Source: an uncultured Lachnospiraceae bacterium
Lineage (GTDB): Bacteria > Bacillota > Clostridia > Lachnospirales > Lachnospiraceae
Assembly (NCBI GenBank): GCA_910586405.1
Contig: CAJUII010000032.1
Coordinates: 1 to 23,159, forward strand
Length of the DNA stretch: 23,159 bases
Reading direction: 5' to 3'
Shown here: positions 1 through 6,117 of the stretch, in pieces
Layout of the letters: every line of letters starts with the position of its first letter
Position numbering within the stretch: the stretch's first letter is position 1
Translations under genes and position numbers: made by a program
Notes under the pieces: model-generated
What the model saw: the letters and a program-made list of their open reading frames with translations, nothing else
Told to the model about the DNA's origin: nothing
The model's database searches: none

Positions 1-167
1 GAACATAGGTATAGAAAACAGACTGGCAGCAGGAAATAAGGGAATCCCCACAAACTTTGAAAACCATTCTAGGGCATAGCAGTGTTGCAATGACAATGGA
101 CTTATACAGTCACGTTCTACCAAACACGAAACAAAAAGAAATGGATAACTTAAAAATTGTACTATAA
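1..167 (+). pseudogene. Tyrosine recombinase/integrase, C-terminal remnant, frameshifted
   Basis: The frame ending at the TAA at 165-167 reads QTLKTILGHSS followed by MTMDLYSHV. This is the C-terminal catalytic block of phage or conjugative-transposon tyrosine integrases, with the LGHSS motif and the active-site Tyr in DLYSHV. That frame has stops at 6-8 and 12-14, so it cannot extend leftwards. The sensible upstream reading (ending in AAGNKGIP) lies in the frame that starts at base 2. The switch occurs near bases 46-51, beside a run of C, so a small indel has broken the gene; a sequencing error is the alternative. The rest lies outside the window. Integrases commonly sit at the end of an integrated element, so this probably marks one border of a mobile element. 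Sure of the family, moderately sure of the break. Confidence 0.75.
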
Positions 168-173
168 GGGCAT

Positions 174-198
174 GGCGGCGTGGAAAGCCGCCTTTTTT
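174..198 (+). terminator. Rho-independent terminator after the integrase remnant
   Basis: GGCGGC (174-179) pairs perfectly with GCCGCC (187-192) across a 7-nt loop. Six T follow at 193-198. It starts 7 nt after the integrase stop codon. Confidence 0.85.
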
Positions 199-362
199 CG
201 TACCCCAAATTTGAACGGAATAGAGTCAATTACAGACGAAACATGATAAACGTAGTTAACATAGTTGACGTTATACAAACCTAGTAAAATCAAGCCTTGA
301 AACCAATCATCACAATCAAAGATAAAATTTGATAAATTCTCTAACTTTATACCACAAGTATA
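199..362. other. AT-rich intergenic stretch, no supported gene
   Basis: The integrase stop and the small ORF at 468 are about 300 bases apart. Apart from the terminator (174-198) and a promoter (363-391), the stretch is clearly richer in A and T than the genes that follow. A minus-strand open frame (162-437) begins with a hydrophobic run that imitates a signal peptide. It runs through the terminator, and no clear Shine-Dalgarno was noted for it, so it is not annotated. The composition fits the end of a mobile element. Confidence 0.5.
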
Positions 363-391
363 ATGACATTTGCCGTAAATTGTGATATAGT
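363..391 (+). promoter_or_regulatory. Sigma-A-type promoter with extended -10
   Basis: ATGACA (363-368), a 17-nt spacer, then TATAGT (386-391), preceded by TGA to give an extended -10. Transcription would start near 398 and lead into the 50-codon ORF at 468. Confidence 0.55.
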
Positions 392-467
392 ATGATAAAA
401 GTAAACTTATTATAAGCAATAAACGAATAAGAACCAATAAAAATATACAGAAAGGAACTGCACAACG

Positions 468-620
468 ATGAAGAGAACAGTATCAATCAACGGAATAAAT
501 AGCCCGATTAGTAGAGCATTTGAACAGGCGCTGGATTCAAAACAGAGTCTATATTTTGCGTGTCCATATAAGAGGGGAAAAAGTTGGTTGAGTCGTAGGA
601 ATTTCAGGCTTGCAGTTTAA
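468..620 (+). CDS. Small uncharacterised protein, 50 aa
   Basis: ATG at 468 opens a 50-codon frame ending in TAA at 618-620. An AAAGGA-type ribosome binding site at about 450-455 lies 12 nt upstream, somewhat far. The product starts MKRTVSING and is basic at its C-terminus (SWLSRRNFRLAV). It has no membrane segment and I recognise no family. The case for a real gene is contextual: a good promoter at 363-391 and a strong terminator at 638-694 bracket just this frame. It could instead be the truncated start of a longer gene cut by an old insertion, or an untranslated RNA with a chance ORF. It lies between the integrase remnant and the resident genes, so it may be cargo of the lost element. Confidence 0.4.
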   Translation: MKRTVSINGINSPISRAFEQALDSKQSLYFACPYKRGKSWLSRRNFRLAV

Positions 621-637
621 GGCGTTACATCAATTCC

Positions 638-694
638 AAACCGCTTATCTTGTATGGAGAAAATCTCACAGACAAGATAGGCGGTTTCTTTTTT
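638..694 (+). terminator. Long-stem rho-independent terminator
   Basis: A 16-bp stem, 638-653 with 672-687, has a single G-T wobble. A GAGA/TCTC mini-stem lies in its 18-nt loop. The 3' side runs into TTTCTTTTTT at 685-694. It ends the transcript carrying the 50-codon ORF. Confidence 0.8.
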
Positions 695-697
695 GGC

Positions 698-738
698 GTG
701 AGAAGAACTGAGAAATGCCTGAAATACGGCATTTCTCA
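698..738. repeat. Palindromic dispersed repeat, copy 1
   Basis: GTGAGAAG (698-705) is followed by a perfect inverted repeat: GAGAAATGCC (710-719), an 8-nt loop, GGCATTTCTC (728-737). A second copy with almost the same loop and arms lies at 19980-20007 in opposite orientation (see findings). There is no U-tract, so it is not simply a terminator. Confidence 0.7.
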
Positions 739-827
739 TCTGGATTTGAGTCGCGGTAGTGCCGCGGCATAGAAGTTCGAATAAATGCAGTATTGACTTG
801 CATTATTTAATATAGAAGGGAGAAAAA

Positions 828-2045
828 ATGACAGCACAGGATGTATTAGAGATCAAAGGAAAAGTCAGCACAGCCCTCTGTTATGCAAAAGTCGTGGAGG
901 AGGAGGCAGTCGAGCAGATTCGCAGAATGTGTGATTATGAGTTTACACAGGGAAGCAGAATCCGCATTATGCCCGATGTCCATGCGGGAAAAGGCTGTAC
1001 CATCGGCACGACCATGACGATTGCCGACAAGGCAGTGCCAAACATTGTCGGCGTGGATATTGGCTGCGGCATGTACACCGTGAAGCTCGGCAGGGAGGAG
1101 ATTGATTTTGAGAAACTGGACGCGGCAGCGCATTATATCCCGTCGGGGAAGAATGTCTGGGAAGGAAGGCAGGAGAGATTCGATTTGTTGCAGCTTCGCT
1201 GTTACCGCAGCTTAAAGGACGCAAGACGCCTAGAGCGCAGCCTTGGCACCTTGGGCGGCGGCAATCATTTTATCGAGGTGGATTTGGCGCAGGACGGGAC
1301 GAAATACCTCGTCATTCATTCTGGCAGCAGAAACCTTGGAAAACAAGTCGCGGACTACTATCAACAACTGGCAATTGAACTCCACACCGGCAAGGAGGAG
1401 TATTTCAGGCAAAGAGATGCCCTGATTGCTGAGTACAAAGCGGCGGGGCGCAGAAAGGAAATTCAGAAAGCCTTGAAGGAACTCAAGTGGGAGCACAAGG
1501 ATTGCCTCATTCCAGAGGATTTGCGCTACCTGTATGGAACATTTCTGGAGGATTATCTGCATGATGTAGAGCTTTGCCAGCAGTTCGCGAAGCGAAACCG
1601 TGAGAAGATGGCAGAAGTGATTTTAGAGAGAACAGGAATGACAGGCACAGACGCATTTCACACAATCCACAACTATATTGATACCGATGAAATGATACTG
1701 CGCAAGGGCGCCATCGCCGCCCATGAGGGCGAGAAAGTGTTAATTCCAATCAATATGAGAGATGGCAGCGTGCTCGCCGTCGGCAGAGGCAATCCAGAGT
1801 GGAACTACTCTGCGCCGCATGGCGCCGGACGGCTGATGTCGCGCACCAAAGCAAAAGAAAATCTGTCCATGGAGGACTACCGCAGCATGATGGAGGGCAT
1901 CTATACCACCTCTGTGAACGAGGCGACACTCGACGAGGCGCCAATGGCGTATAAGTCGCTTGCGGATATTATTGATGTGATCAGGGAGTCCGTGGACGTG
2001 ATTGATATTATGAAACCAATTTATAATTTTAAGGCATCTGACTAG
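828..2045 (+). CDS. rtcB: RtcB-family RNA ligase
   Basis: A 405-residue RtcB-family protein, close to the usual bacterial length. RtcB enzymes are Mn- and GTP-dependent cytoplasmic ligases that join 2',3'-cyclic-phosphate or 3'-phosphate RNA ends to 5'-OH ends, in RNA repair or tRNA restoration. Visible motifs: MPDVHAGKG (48-56), VDIGCGM with the metal ligands Asp77 and Cys80, GGGNHF (143-148), HSGSRN (164-169), HNYID with His281, and SAPHGAGR with His331, the residue that is guanylylated in the family. All expected metal and nucleotide positions appear present. The start follows a GAAGGGAG ribosome binding site. There is no RtcA cyclase gene here; an XRE regulator follows 57 nt later. Substrate in this organism is unknown. 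Confidence 0.95.
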   Translation: MTAQDVLEIKGKVSTALCYAKVVEEEAVEQIRRMCDYEFTQGSRIRIMPDVHAGKGCTIGTTMTIADKAVPNIVGVDIGCGMYTVKLGREEIDFEKLDAAAHYIPSGKNVWEGRQERFDLLQLRCYRSLKDARRLERSLGTLGGGNHFIEVDLAQDGTKYLVIHSGSRNLGKQVADYYQQLAIELHTGKEEYFRQRDALIAEYKAAGRRKEIQKALKELKWEHKDCLIPEDLRYLYGTFLEDYLHDVELCQQFAKRNREKMAEVILERTGMTGTDAFHTIHNYIDTDEMILRKGAIAAHEGEKVLIPINMRDGSVLAVGRGNPEWNYSAPHGAGRLMSRTKAKENLSMEDYRSMMEGIYTTSVNEATLDEAPMAYKSLADIIDVIRESVDVIDIMKPIYNFKASD

Positions 2046-2063
2046 CGCAGGCTGGAAAAAGAA

Positions 2064-2094
2064 CTCCTGTGCTGTCAGACGCCAGAACAGGAGG
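2064..2094 (+). promoter_or_regulatory. Hairpin that masks the ribosome binding site of the XRE gene
   Basis: CTCCTGT (2064-2070) is the exact complement of ACAGGAG (2087-2093). The latter covers most of the AGGAGG Shine-Dalgarno at 2089-2094. Folded, the mRNA would hide the ribosome binding site of the gene at 2103. Arms are 7 bp with a 16-nt loop. Confidence 0.5.
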
Positions 2095-2102
2095 AATAGA
2101 AA

Positions 2103-2354
2103 ATGGTCACGATACCGACAATCGACATGGTAAAGACGGGGCAGCACATCACGGAGCTGCGGGTTCAGGCGGGGCTGTCTGTGCGGCAGCTGCAGGATAT
2201 CTTTGGATTTTCCACGCCGCAGGCGCTGTACAAGTGGCAGCATGGAACGGCGCTGCCGACAATCGACAATCTGGTCGTGCTGGCAGCAGTGCTCGGCGTG
2301 AAGGTCGATGACATCCTTGTCACGACGGACAGTTCCATGCAGGTCAGTGCATAA
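2103..2354 (+). CDS. Small XRE/Cro-type helix-turn-helix regulator
   Basis: An 83-residue protein, essentially one HTH_3 domain at residues 14-72: QHITELRVQAGLS, then QLQDIFGF as the first HTH helix and PQALYKWQHGTALPTIDNL as recognition helix and following turn. The ending LGVKVDDIL is typical of the XRE fold. No second domain for ligand binding or dimerisation is visible. The start at 2103 is supported by AGGAGG at 2089-2094. The gene lies 57 nt after rtcB on the same strand with no terminator between them, so it is probably co-transcribed. It could regulate its own operon; target genes cannot be named. The masked ribosome binding site suggests low or regulated translation. Confidence 0.85.
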   Translation: MVTIPTIDMVKTGQHITELRVQAGLSVRQLQDIFGFSTPQALYKWQHGTALPTIDNLVVLAAVLGVKVDDILVTTDSSMQVSA

Positions 2355-2386
2355 GACCAGGATCCAAAAATATATTGTTCTACGAT

Positions 2387-2415
2387 TGATATTACGGCGC
2401 AAAGCAAGTATAATA
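2387..2415 (+). promoter_or_regulatory. Sigma-A promoter of the choloylglycine hydrolase gene
   Basis: TTGATA (2387-2392), 17-nt spacer, TATAAT (2410-2415). Transcription would start near 2422, about 70 nt before the ATG at 2492. Confidence 0.8.
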
Positions 2416-2491
2416 AGAATAGACCTGTTTTGCGTCAGCGCAGCATTATAGAGCTGACACAGAACATAAATCGAGGAATGGAGAGATTCGT

Positions 2492-3475
2492 ATGTGTACA
2501 GCAGCCGCTTATAGGACAGAAGATTTCTATTTTGGACGCACACTGGATAATGAATTTTCTTACGGTGACGAGGTTACAGTCACACCCAGAAACTACACAT
2601 TTCATTTTCGGGAGAAAGAGGATATCAAGACACATTATGCAATCATTGGCATGGCGTATGTAGCGGAGGAGTATCCGCTGTATTATGATGCTGTAAATGA
2701 AAAAGGGCTGGCGATGGCAGGACTTAATTTCGTGGGAAACGCAGTCTACGGCGACTATGATCAGGGCAGAGACAACATCGCGCAGTTTGAGTTGATTCCG
2801 TGGATTCTAGGGCAGTGCGCCACAGTGGCGCAGGCGCGTGCGCTCATCGAAAACATCAATATACGCAGCACAAAATTTACTGACAGCCTTCCGCCAGCGC
2901 AGCTGCATTGGATGATTGCGGACAGCGAGGCGGCTGTCACCGTCGAAGCGGTCGCAGACGGTGTGAAGATTTATGACAATCCGGTGGGGGTGCTGACAAA
3001 CAATCCACCGTTTATGGAGCAGATGTTTGCGCTGAATAACTACATGCATCTGTCTGCAAAGCCGCCAGTAAACACATTTGCACCAGGACTTGCGCTGCAC
3101 CAGTACTGTCTCGGAATGGGGGCGATCGGGCTGCCGGGTGATTTGTCGTCCCAGTCGCGGTTTGTGCGTGCGGTATTTACCAAGATGAACGCTGTCTGCG
3201 GCAAGAGCGAGCAGGAGAGTGTCAGCCAGTTTTTTCATATATTAGGCGCTGTTGACCAGCAGCGTGGATGCTGTGTTCTGGAAAACGGAAATTACGAGGT
3301 CACTCTTTATACCTCCTGCTGCAATGCGAGCAAAGGAATCTATTATTATACGACTTATGATAATCACCAGATCACGGCGGTTGATCTGCACAGGGAAAAT
3401 CTGGACGGCGAGAAGCTGGTCCGGTATCCGGCGGTCAAGGAAGAACAGATTTGGGTACAGAATGCGAAATCATGA
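2492..3475 (+). CDS. Choloylglycine hydrolase family protein, probable bile salt hydrolase
   Basis: A 327-residue Ntn-hydrolase, the family length. The protein starts MCTAAAY. Removal of Met exposes Cys2, the nucleophile of bile salt hydrolases and penicillin V acylases. Also seen: FGRTLDNEFSYG with Arg16 and Asp19, MAGLNF with Asn79, VLTNNPPF with Asn170/171, and GLPGDLSSQSRFVR with Arg223. These match the catalytic framework of the family. No signal peptide, so cytoplasmic. The family hydrolyses the amide bond of glycine- or taurine-conjugated bile acids; some members prefer penicillin V or N-acyl amides, and sequence inspection cannot settle the substrate. It has its own promoter (2387-2415). 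A response regulator gene follows 26 nt later. It supports a gut habitat. Confidence 0.92.
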   Translation: MCTAAAYRTEDFYFGRTLDNEFSYGDEVTVTPRNYTFHFREKEDIKTHYAIIGMAYVAEEYPLYYDAVNEKGLAMAGLNFVGNAVYGDYDQGRDNIAQFELIPWILGQCATVAQARALIENINIRSTKFTDSLPPAQLHWMIADSEAAVTVEAVADGVKIYDNPVGVLTNNPPFMEQMFALNNYMHLSAKPPVNTFAPGLALHQYCLGMGAIGLPGDLSSQSRFVRAVFTKMNAVCGKSEQESVSQFFHILGAVDQQRGCCVLENGNYEVTLYTSCCNASKGIYYYTTYDNHQITAVDLHRENLDGEKLVRYPAVKEEQIWVQNAKS

Positions 3476-3501
3476 TAAAAAGGATAGGATGAGGCGCTGA
3501 T

Positions 3502-3951
3502 ATGGAAAGAGATAAAGAGCTGTCAATGAATATTTCAAATACTGTGGAGGATGTTTTAGACCCTCTTATTGGAATGAGGATTTTAGTCGTTGAGGACAAT
3601 GAGTTGAATCTGGAGATTGTGACAGAGGTTTTGAGGGAGCGCGGGCTGGTTGTCACCACAGCCGAGAATGGACAGATTGCGGTCGAGTTGTTTCAAAACA
3701 GCATGCCGGGGACATTTGACGTGATTTTGATGGATATGCACATGCCTGTCATGGGCGGTGTGGAGGCGACGAAAAGAATCCGTTCGATGAATCATGCCGA
3801 TGCACAGTCAATACCAATACTGGCACTGACTGCAAATGACTTTGAGGAGGATGTCCGACAGACAAGGGAGGCCGGCATGAATGACCATCTGACCAAGCCT
3901 TTTGACATGGAGAAAATATTTGGTGCGCTTGCGATCTATGCCAGAAACTGA
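3502..3951 (+). CDS. Single-domain response regulator (CheY-like receiver)
   Basis: 149 residues: a linker of about 24 residues followed by one receiver domain (26-148). Expected residues are present: acidic Glu31/Asp32, phospho-acceptor Asp78 in LMDMHMPVMGG, Thr110 in LALTAND and Lys132 in TKPFD. There is no output domain. The MHMPVMGG wording is typical of receivers from hybrid histidine kinases, so it could act in a phosphorelay or derive from a lost hybrid kinase. ATG at 3502 is preceded by a weak GATGAGG site. An internal ATG at 3526 (residue 9) is an alternative start; the domain is unaffected. It lies 26 nt after the hydrolase gene with no terminator between, then ends at the terminator at 3956. 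No kinase partner is adjacent. Confidence 0.9.
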   Translation: MERDKELSMNISNTVEDVLDPLIGMRILVVEDNELNLEIVTEVLRERGLVVTTAENGQIAVELFQNSMPGTFDVILMDMHMPVMGGVEATKRIRSMNHADAQSIPILALTANDFEEDVRQTREAGMNDHLTKPFDMEKIFGALAIYARN

Positions 3952-3955
3952 GAAG

Positions 3956-3978
3956 AAAGAGCATTGTGCTCTTTTTTT
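3956..3978 (+). terminator. Rho-independent terminator
   Basis: AAAGAGCA (3956-3963), loop TTG, TGCTCTTT (3967-3974), with the T-run continuing to 3978. Confidence 0.85.
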
Positions 3979-4006
3979 GTGCCGTGATATGAATGAAAAA
4001 TACTAG

Positions 4007-4035
4007 TTGACAAAATAATTTCTAAGTGATATTAT
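4007..4035 (+). promoter_or_regulatory. Sigma-A promoter of the SPFH operon
   Basis: A perfect TTGACA (4007-4012), 17-nt spacer, TATTAT (4030-4035). A TATAAT at 4033-4038 is an alternative -10 at 20-nt spacing. Transcription would start near 4042. Confidence 0.8.
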
Positions 4036-4099
4036 AATGATATCAAAAGAAATTAAAAAGAAACAAGTAAACCCAAATATATATCCAGGAGGGGCTACG

Positions 4100-5104
4100 A
4101 TGGAGGAGAAGGTATTATCTAAGAAAAAGAACGGAATGGCTGCATTGCTCGGCATACTGGTATTGTATGCAGCCGCGATTGTGGGAATTGTCTTTGGCGC
4201 GAGGAACGAATACGTCACAGTCATCATTGTCAGCGTGATCATAGCGGTGGTGGCAACGATACTGCTGGCGGGACTCAAAGTCCTAAAGCCGCAGGAGGCG
4301 TTAGTGCTCACCTTGTTTGGCAAATATATAGGCACATTGAAGGAGGACGGTTTTTATTTTGTGAATCCGTTCTGTGCCAGTGTCAACCCGGCAGCGCGGA
4401 CGAAGCTGAACCAGAGCGGGGATGTGAATGACTCCGCTGCGCTGATGGCAATTGCAAACAAGACAGCAGGTACAACCGTTGAGGCTTACAACAACAAAAT
4501 CTCACTGAAAATCATGACCTTGAACAACAACAAACAGAAGATTAATGACTGTCTTGGCAATCCGATTGAAATTGGGATTGCTGTCACATGGAAAGTGGTT
4601 GATACGGCAAAGGCAGTGTTCAACGTAGATAATTACAAAGAATTTCTGTCCTTGCAGTGTGACAGTGCACTCCGCGATATCGTGCGAATCTATCCCTATG
4701 ATGTGGCGCCGAACGTCGATACGACAGGAGACGGGCTTTCAGATGAGGGAAGTCTGCGCGGCTCAAGTGAGATTGTTGCGGGCAGAATCCGCGACGAGAT
4801 ACAAAAAAGGGTCGAGGAGGCAGGAATCGAGATTGTTGAGGCGCGCATTACATACCTGGCATATGCGCCGGAGATTGCAGCGGTGATGCTTCAGCGTCAA
4901 CAGGCGTCAGCGATCATAGACGCGCGGAAAATGATTGTGGACGGCGCAGTCGGCATGGTCGAGATGGCATTGGAGCGCCTGAGCGAAAATCACACAGTCG
5001 AGTTGGATGAGGAGCGCAAGGCGGCAATGGTGTCCAATCTGTTAGTCGTTCTCTGCGGAAACCGCGATGCACAGCCGATTGTAAATTCGGGCAGTTTATA
5101 TTAA
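4100..5104 (+). CDS. SPFH/Band 7 membrane protein
   Basis: 334 residues from ATG 4100. Two membrane segments lie at about 12-33 and 38-58. An SPFH (stomatin/prohibitin/flotillin) domain follows at about 60-200 (LKPQEALVLTLFGKYIGTL, then GFYFVNPF). A helical C-terminal part carries EIQKRVEEAGIEIVEARITYLAYAPEIAAVMLQRQQA, split here as EIQKRVEEAGIEIVEA and APEIAAVMLQRQQA, the classic flotillin/prohibitin assembly region. Such proteins form ring or cage oligomers that organise membrane zones or hold proteases. An in-frame ATG exists at 4037, but it lies inside the promoter. The strong AGGAGGGG site at 4087-4094 selects 4100. It is the first gene of a four-gene unit with an RHH protein, a two-TM peptide and a YbjQ-like protein. 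Exact role unknown. Confidence 0.9.
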   Translation: MEEKVLSKKKNGMAALLGILVLYAAAIVGIVFGARNEYVTVIIVSVIIAVVATILLAGLKVLKPQEALVLTLFGKYIGTLKEDGFYFVNPFCASVNPAARTKLNQSGDVNDSAALMAIANKTAGTTVEAYNNKISLKIMTLNNNKQKINDCLGNPIEIGIAVTWKVVDTAKAVFNVDNYKEFLSLQCDSALRDIVRIYPYDVAPNVDTTGDGLSDEGSLRGSSEIVAGRIRDEIQKRVEEAGIEIVEARITYLAYAPEIAAVMLQRQQASAIIDARKMIVDGAVGMVEMALERLSENHTVELDEERKAAMVSNLLVVLCGNRDAQPIVNSGSLY

Positions 5105-5149
5105 ATGCGTAGATAAAATGTTCCGAAATGACAAAAAAGGAATGATGTT

Positions 5150-5350
5150 ATGGGTGAAGCTGGAAAAAAGCAAGTGCCGCTCAGGTTGTCGCCAAAGCTG
5201 TATGAGGCGATTTCCGCGTGGGCGGAGGATGATTTCCGCTCTGTCAATGGACAGATCGAGTACTTGTTGACAGAGTGTGTCCGACAGCGGAAGAAAAACG
5301 GAAAATATGTTTCCGATGAAATTGACAAGCCGCTGGAAATTGATATTTAA
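5150..5350 (+). CDS. Small ribbon-helix-helix (Arc-type) DNA-binding protein
   Basis: 66 residues. KQVPLRLSPKLYEAISAWA (6-24) gives the beta-strand and first helix of a ribbon-helix-helix fold. SVNGQIEYLLTECVRQRK (31-48) gives the turn and second helix. RHH proteins bind DNA as dimers, usually as repressors, and many are antitoxins; no toxin-like partner overlaps it here. It lies 45 nt downstream of the SPFH gene on the same transcript, so autoregulation of the unit is the simplest idea. It is too short for an additional domain. The ATG at 5150 is preceded by AAAAAAGGAATG, a usable ribosome binding site. Confidence 0.85.
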   Translation: MGEAGKKQVPLRLSPKLYEAISAWAEDDFRSVNGQIEYLLTECVRQRKKNGKYVSDEIDKPLEIDI

Positions 5351-5424
5351 GATAAGAGCGCAAAACATAATGTACATTTCAGACTGCATTGGCATGGTGG
5401 GTGCGCATTTGATGGAAAAGGGGC

Positions 5425-5661
5425 GTGATGTGGATGAAACACTGGAAGAAAATGGTTGCGCCAGTTGTGATTGCTTTCATTATGATTGTATATTATATTG
5501 GAGCAGCAGTATTTTTTATGGCAGTACCCGGCATCCCAACAGTCGTAAAGCTTCTTATGATTGTGGTGCCGCTGATTCTGGCGGCGGTGATGGTCGGTGT
5601 GTTGATAAGCAGAATAAAAGAGATTCAAGGAGGAGAAGAAGATGATCTTAGTCAATACTGA
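5425..5661 (+). CDS. Small two-TM membrane protein
   Basis: About 77 residues. Start candidates are GTG 5425, ATG 5428 and ATG 5434; AAAAGGGGC just upstream (5417-5424) favours 5428 or 5434. Two hydrophobic segments are visible: APVVIAFIMIVYYIGAAVFF and VVKLLMIVVPLILAAVMVGV. They are followed by a charged tail (RIKEIQGGEEDDLSQY). The short basic N-terminus (KHWKK) suggests both ends are cytoplasmic. No family is recognised. Its last 20 nt overlap the start of the YbjQ-like gene, so the two are probably translationally coupled. It could be a membrane anchor for that protein or for the SPFH assembly (inference). Confidence 0.75.
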   Translation: MMWMKHWKKMVAPVVIAFIMIVYYIGAAVFFMAVPGIPTVVKLLMIVVPLILAAVMVGVLISRIKEIQGGEEDDLSQY

Positions 5662-5953
5662 TTATATTAGTGGAAAGGAACTGGAAATGCTGGGTTTAGT
5701 CAAGGGGAGCACCATCCAGTCCAAAAATGTCGGCAAAGACATAACGCAGAGCTTTAAGACTTTGGTGGGCGGCGAGTTAAAGGCATACACAGAGATGATG
5801 AACGAGGCGCGGGCGCTCGCGACAAAGCGCATGGTCGAGGAGGCTGAAAAGCTCGGCGCTGATGCGGTTGTCAACGTCCGCTATGCATCCGCAGCGGTCA
5901 TGCAGGGTGCAGCGGAGGTTATGGCGTATGGAACCGCTGTAAAATTTAAATAA
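5642..5953 (+). CDS. YbjQ/UPF0145-family protein (heavy-metal-binding-like domain)
   Basis: 103 residues covering one YbjQ (UPF0145) domain. Family features: an N-terminal strand ILVNTDYISGKE, LGLVKGSTIQSKNVGKDI, a GGELKAYTEMMNEARALA helix, EEAEKLGADAVVNVRY, and a final strand MAYGTAVKF. The family is often labelled heavy-metal-binding, but I see no cysteine or histidine cluster that would prove metal binding. The fold forms pentamers in solved relatives (established knowledge for the family). AGGAGGAGAAG lies just before the ATG at 5642, and the start overlaps the preceding membrane gene by 20 nt. The stop codon lies inside a large inverted repeat. It probably acts at the membrane with the SPFH protein. 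Confidence 0.85.
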   Translation: MILVNTDYISGKELEMLGLVKGSTIQSKNVGKDITQSFKTLVGGELKAYTEMMNEARALATKRMVEEAEKLGADAVVNVRYASAAVMQGAAEVMAYGTAVKFK

Positions 5954-6015
5954 CGCAGATTTGAGCAAGCCAGTTGTCCGGGGTGCAAATGCGCCGCGGA
6001 CAAAATGCGTTATTT
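5948..6015. repeat. Nested inverted repeat spanning the stop of the YbjQ-like gene
   Basis: The outer arms AAATAACGCA (5948-5957) and TGCGTTATTT (6006-6015) match perfectly over 10 bp and include the stop codon. The inner arms TTGTCCG (5974-5980) and CGGACAA (5997-6003) match perfectly over 7 bp. No T-run follows, so it is not a standard terminator, although it may stabilise the 3' end or slow polymerase. Confidence 0.65.
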
Positions 6016-6117
6016 CATCATAAATATTGCAGAAAAATGGTAAAAATATAAAAGGCTTTCAAAATAAAAGACTTCGAAATAAATGGTACATAAAAAGGAT
6101 TTAGATGGAGGAAAATT

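Noticed and set aside
162..437. Minus-strand 91-codon frame with a signal-peptide-like start
   Set aside because: It runs across the integrase terminator, I noted no clear ribosome binding site for it, and the hydrophobic start is explained by AT-rich sequence.
784..804. AATGCA/TGCATT inverted repeat overlapping a TTGACT before rtcB
   Set aside because: No -10 box at a usable distance, and the rtcB ribosome binding site follows too closely. Possibly an operator, but not supportable.
4037..4099. Upstream in-frame ATG for the SPFH gene
   Set aside because: It lies inside the promoter -10 region, before the expected transcription start, and has no ribosome binding site, while 4100 has AGGAGGGG.
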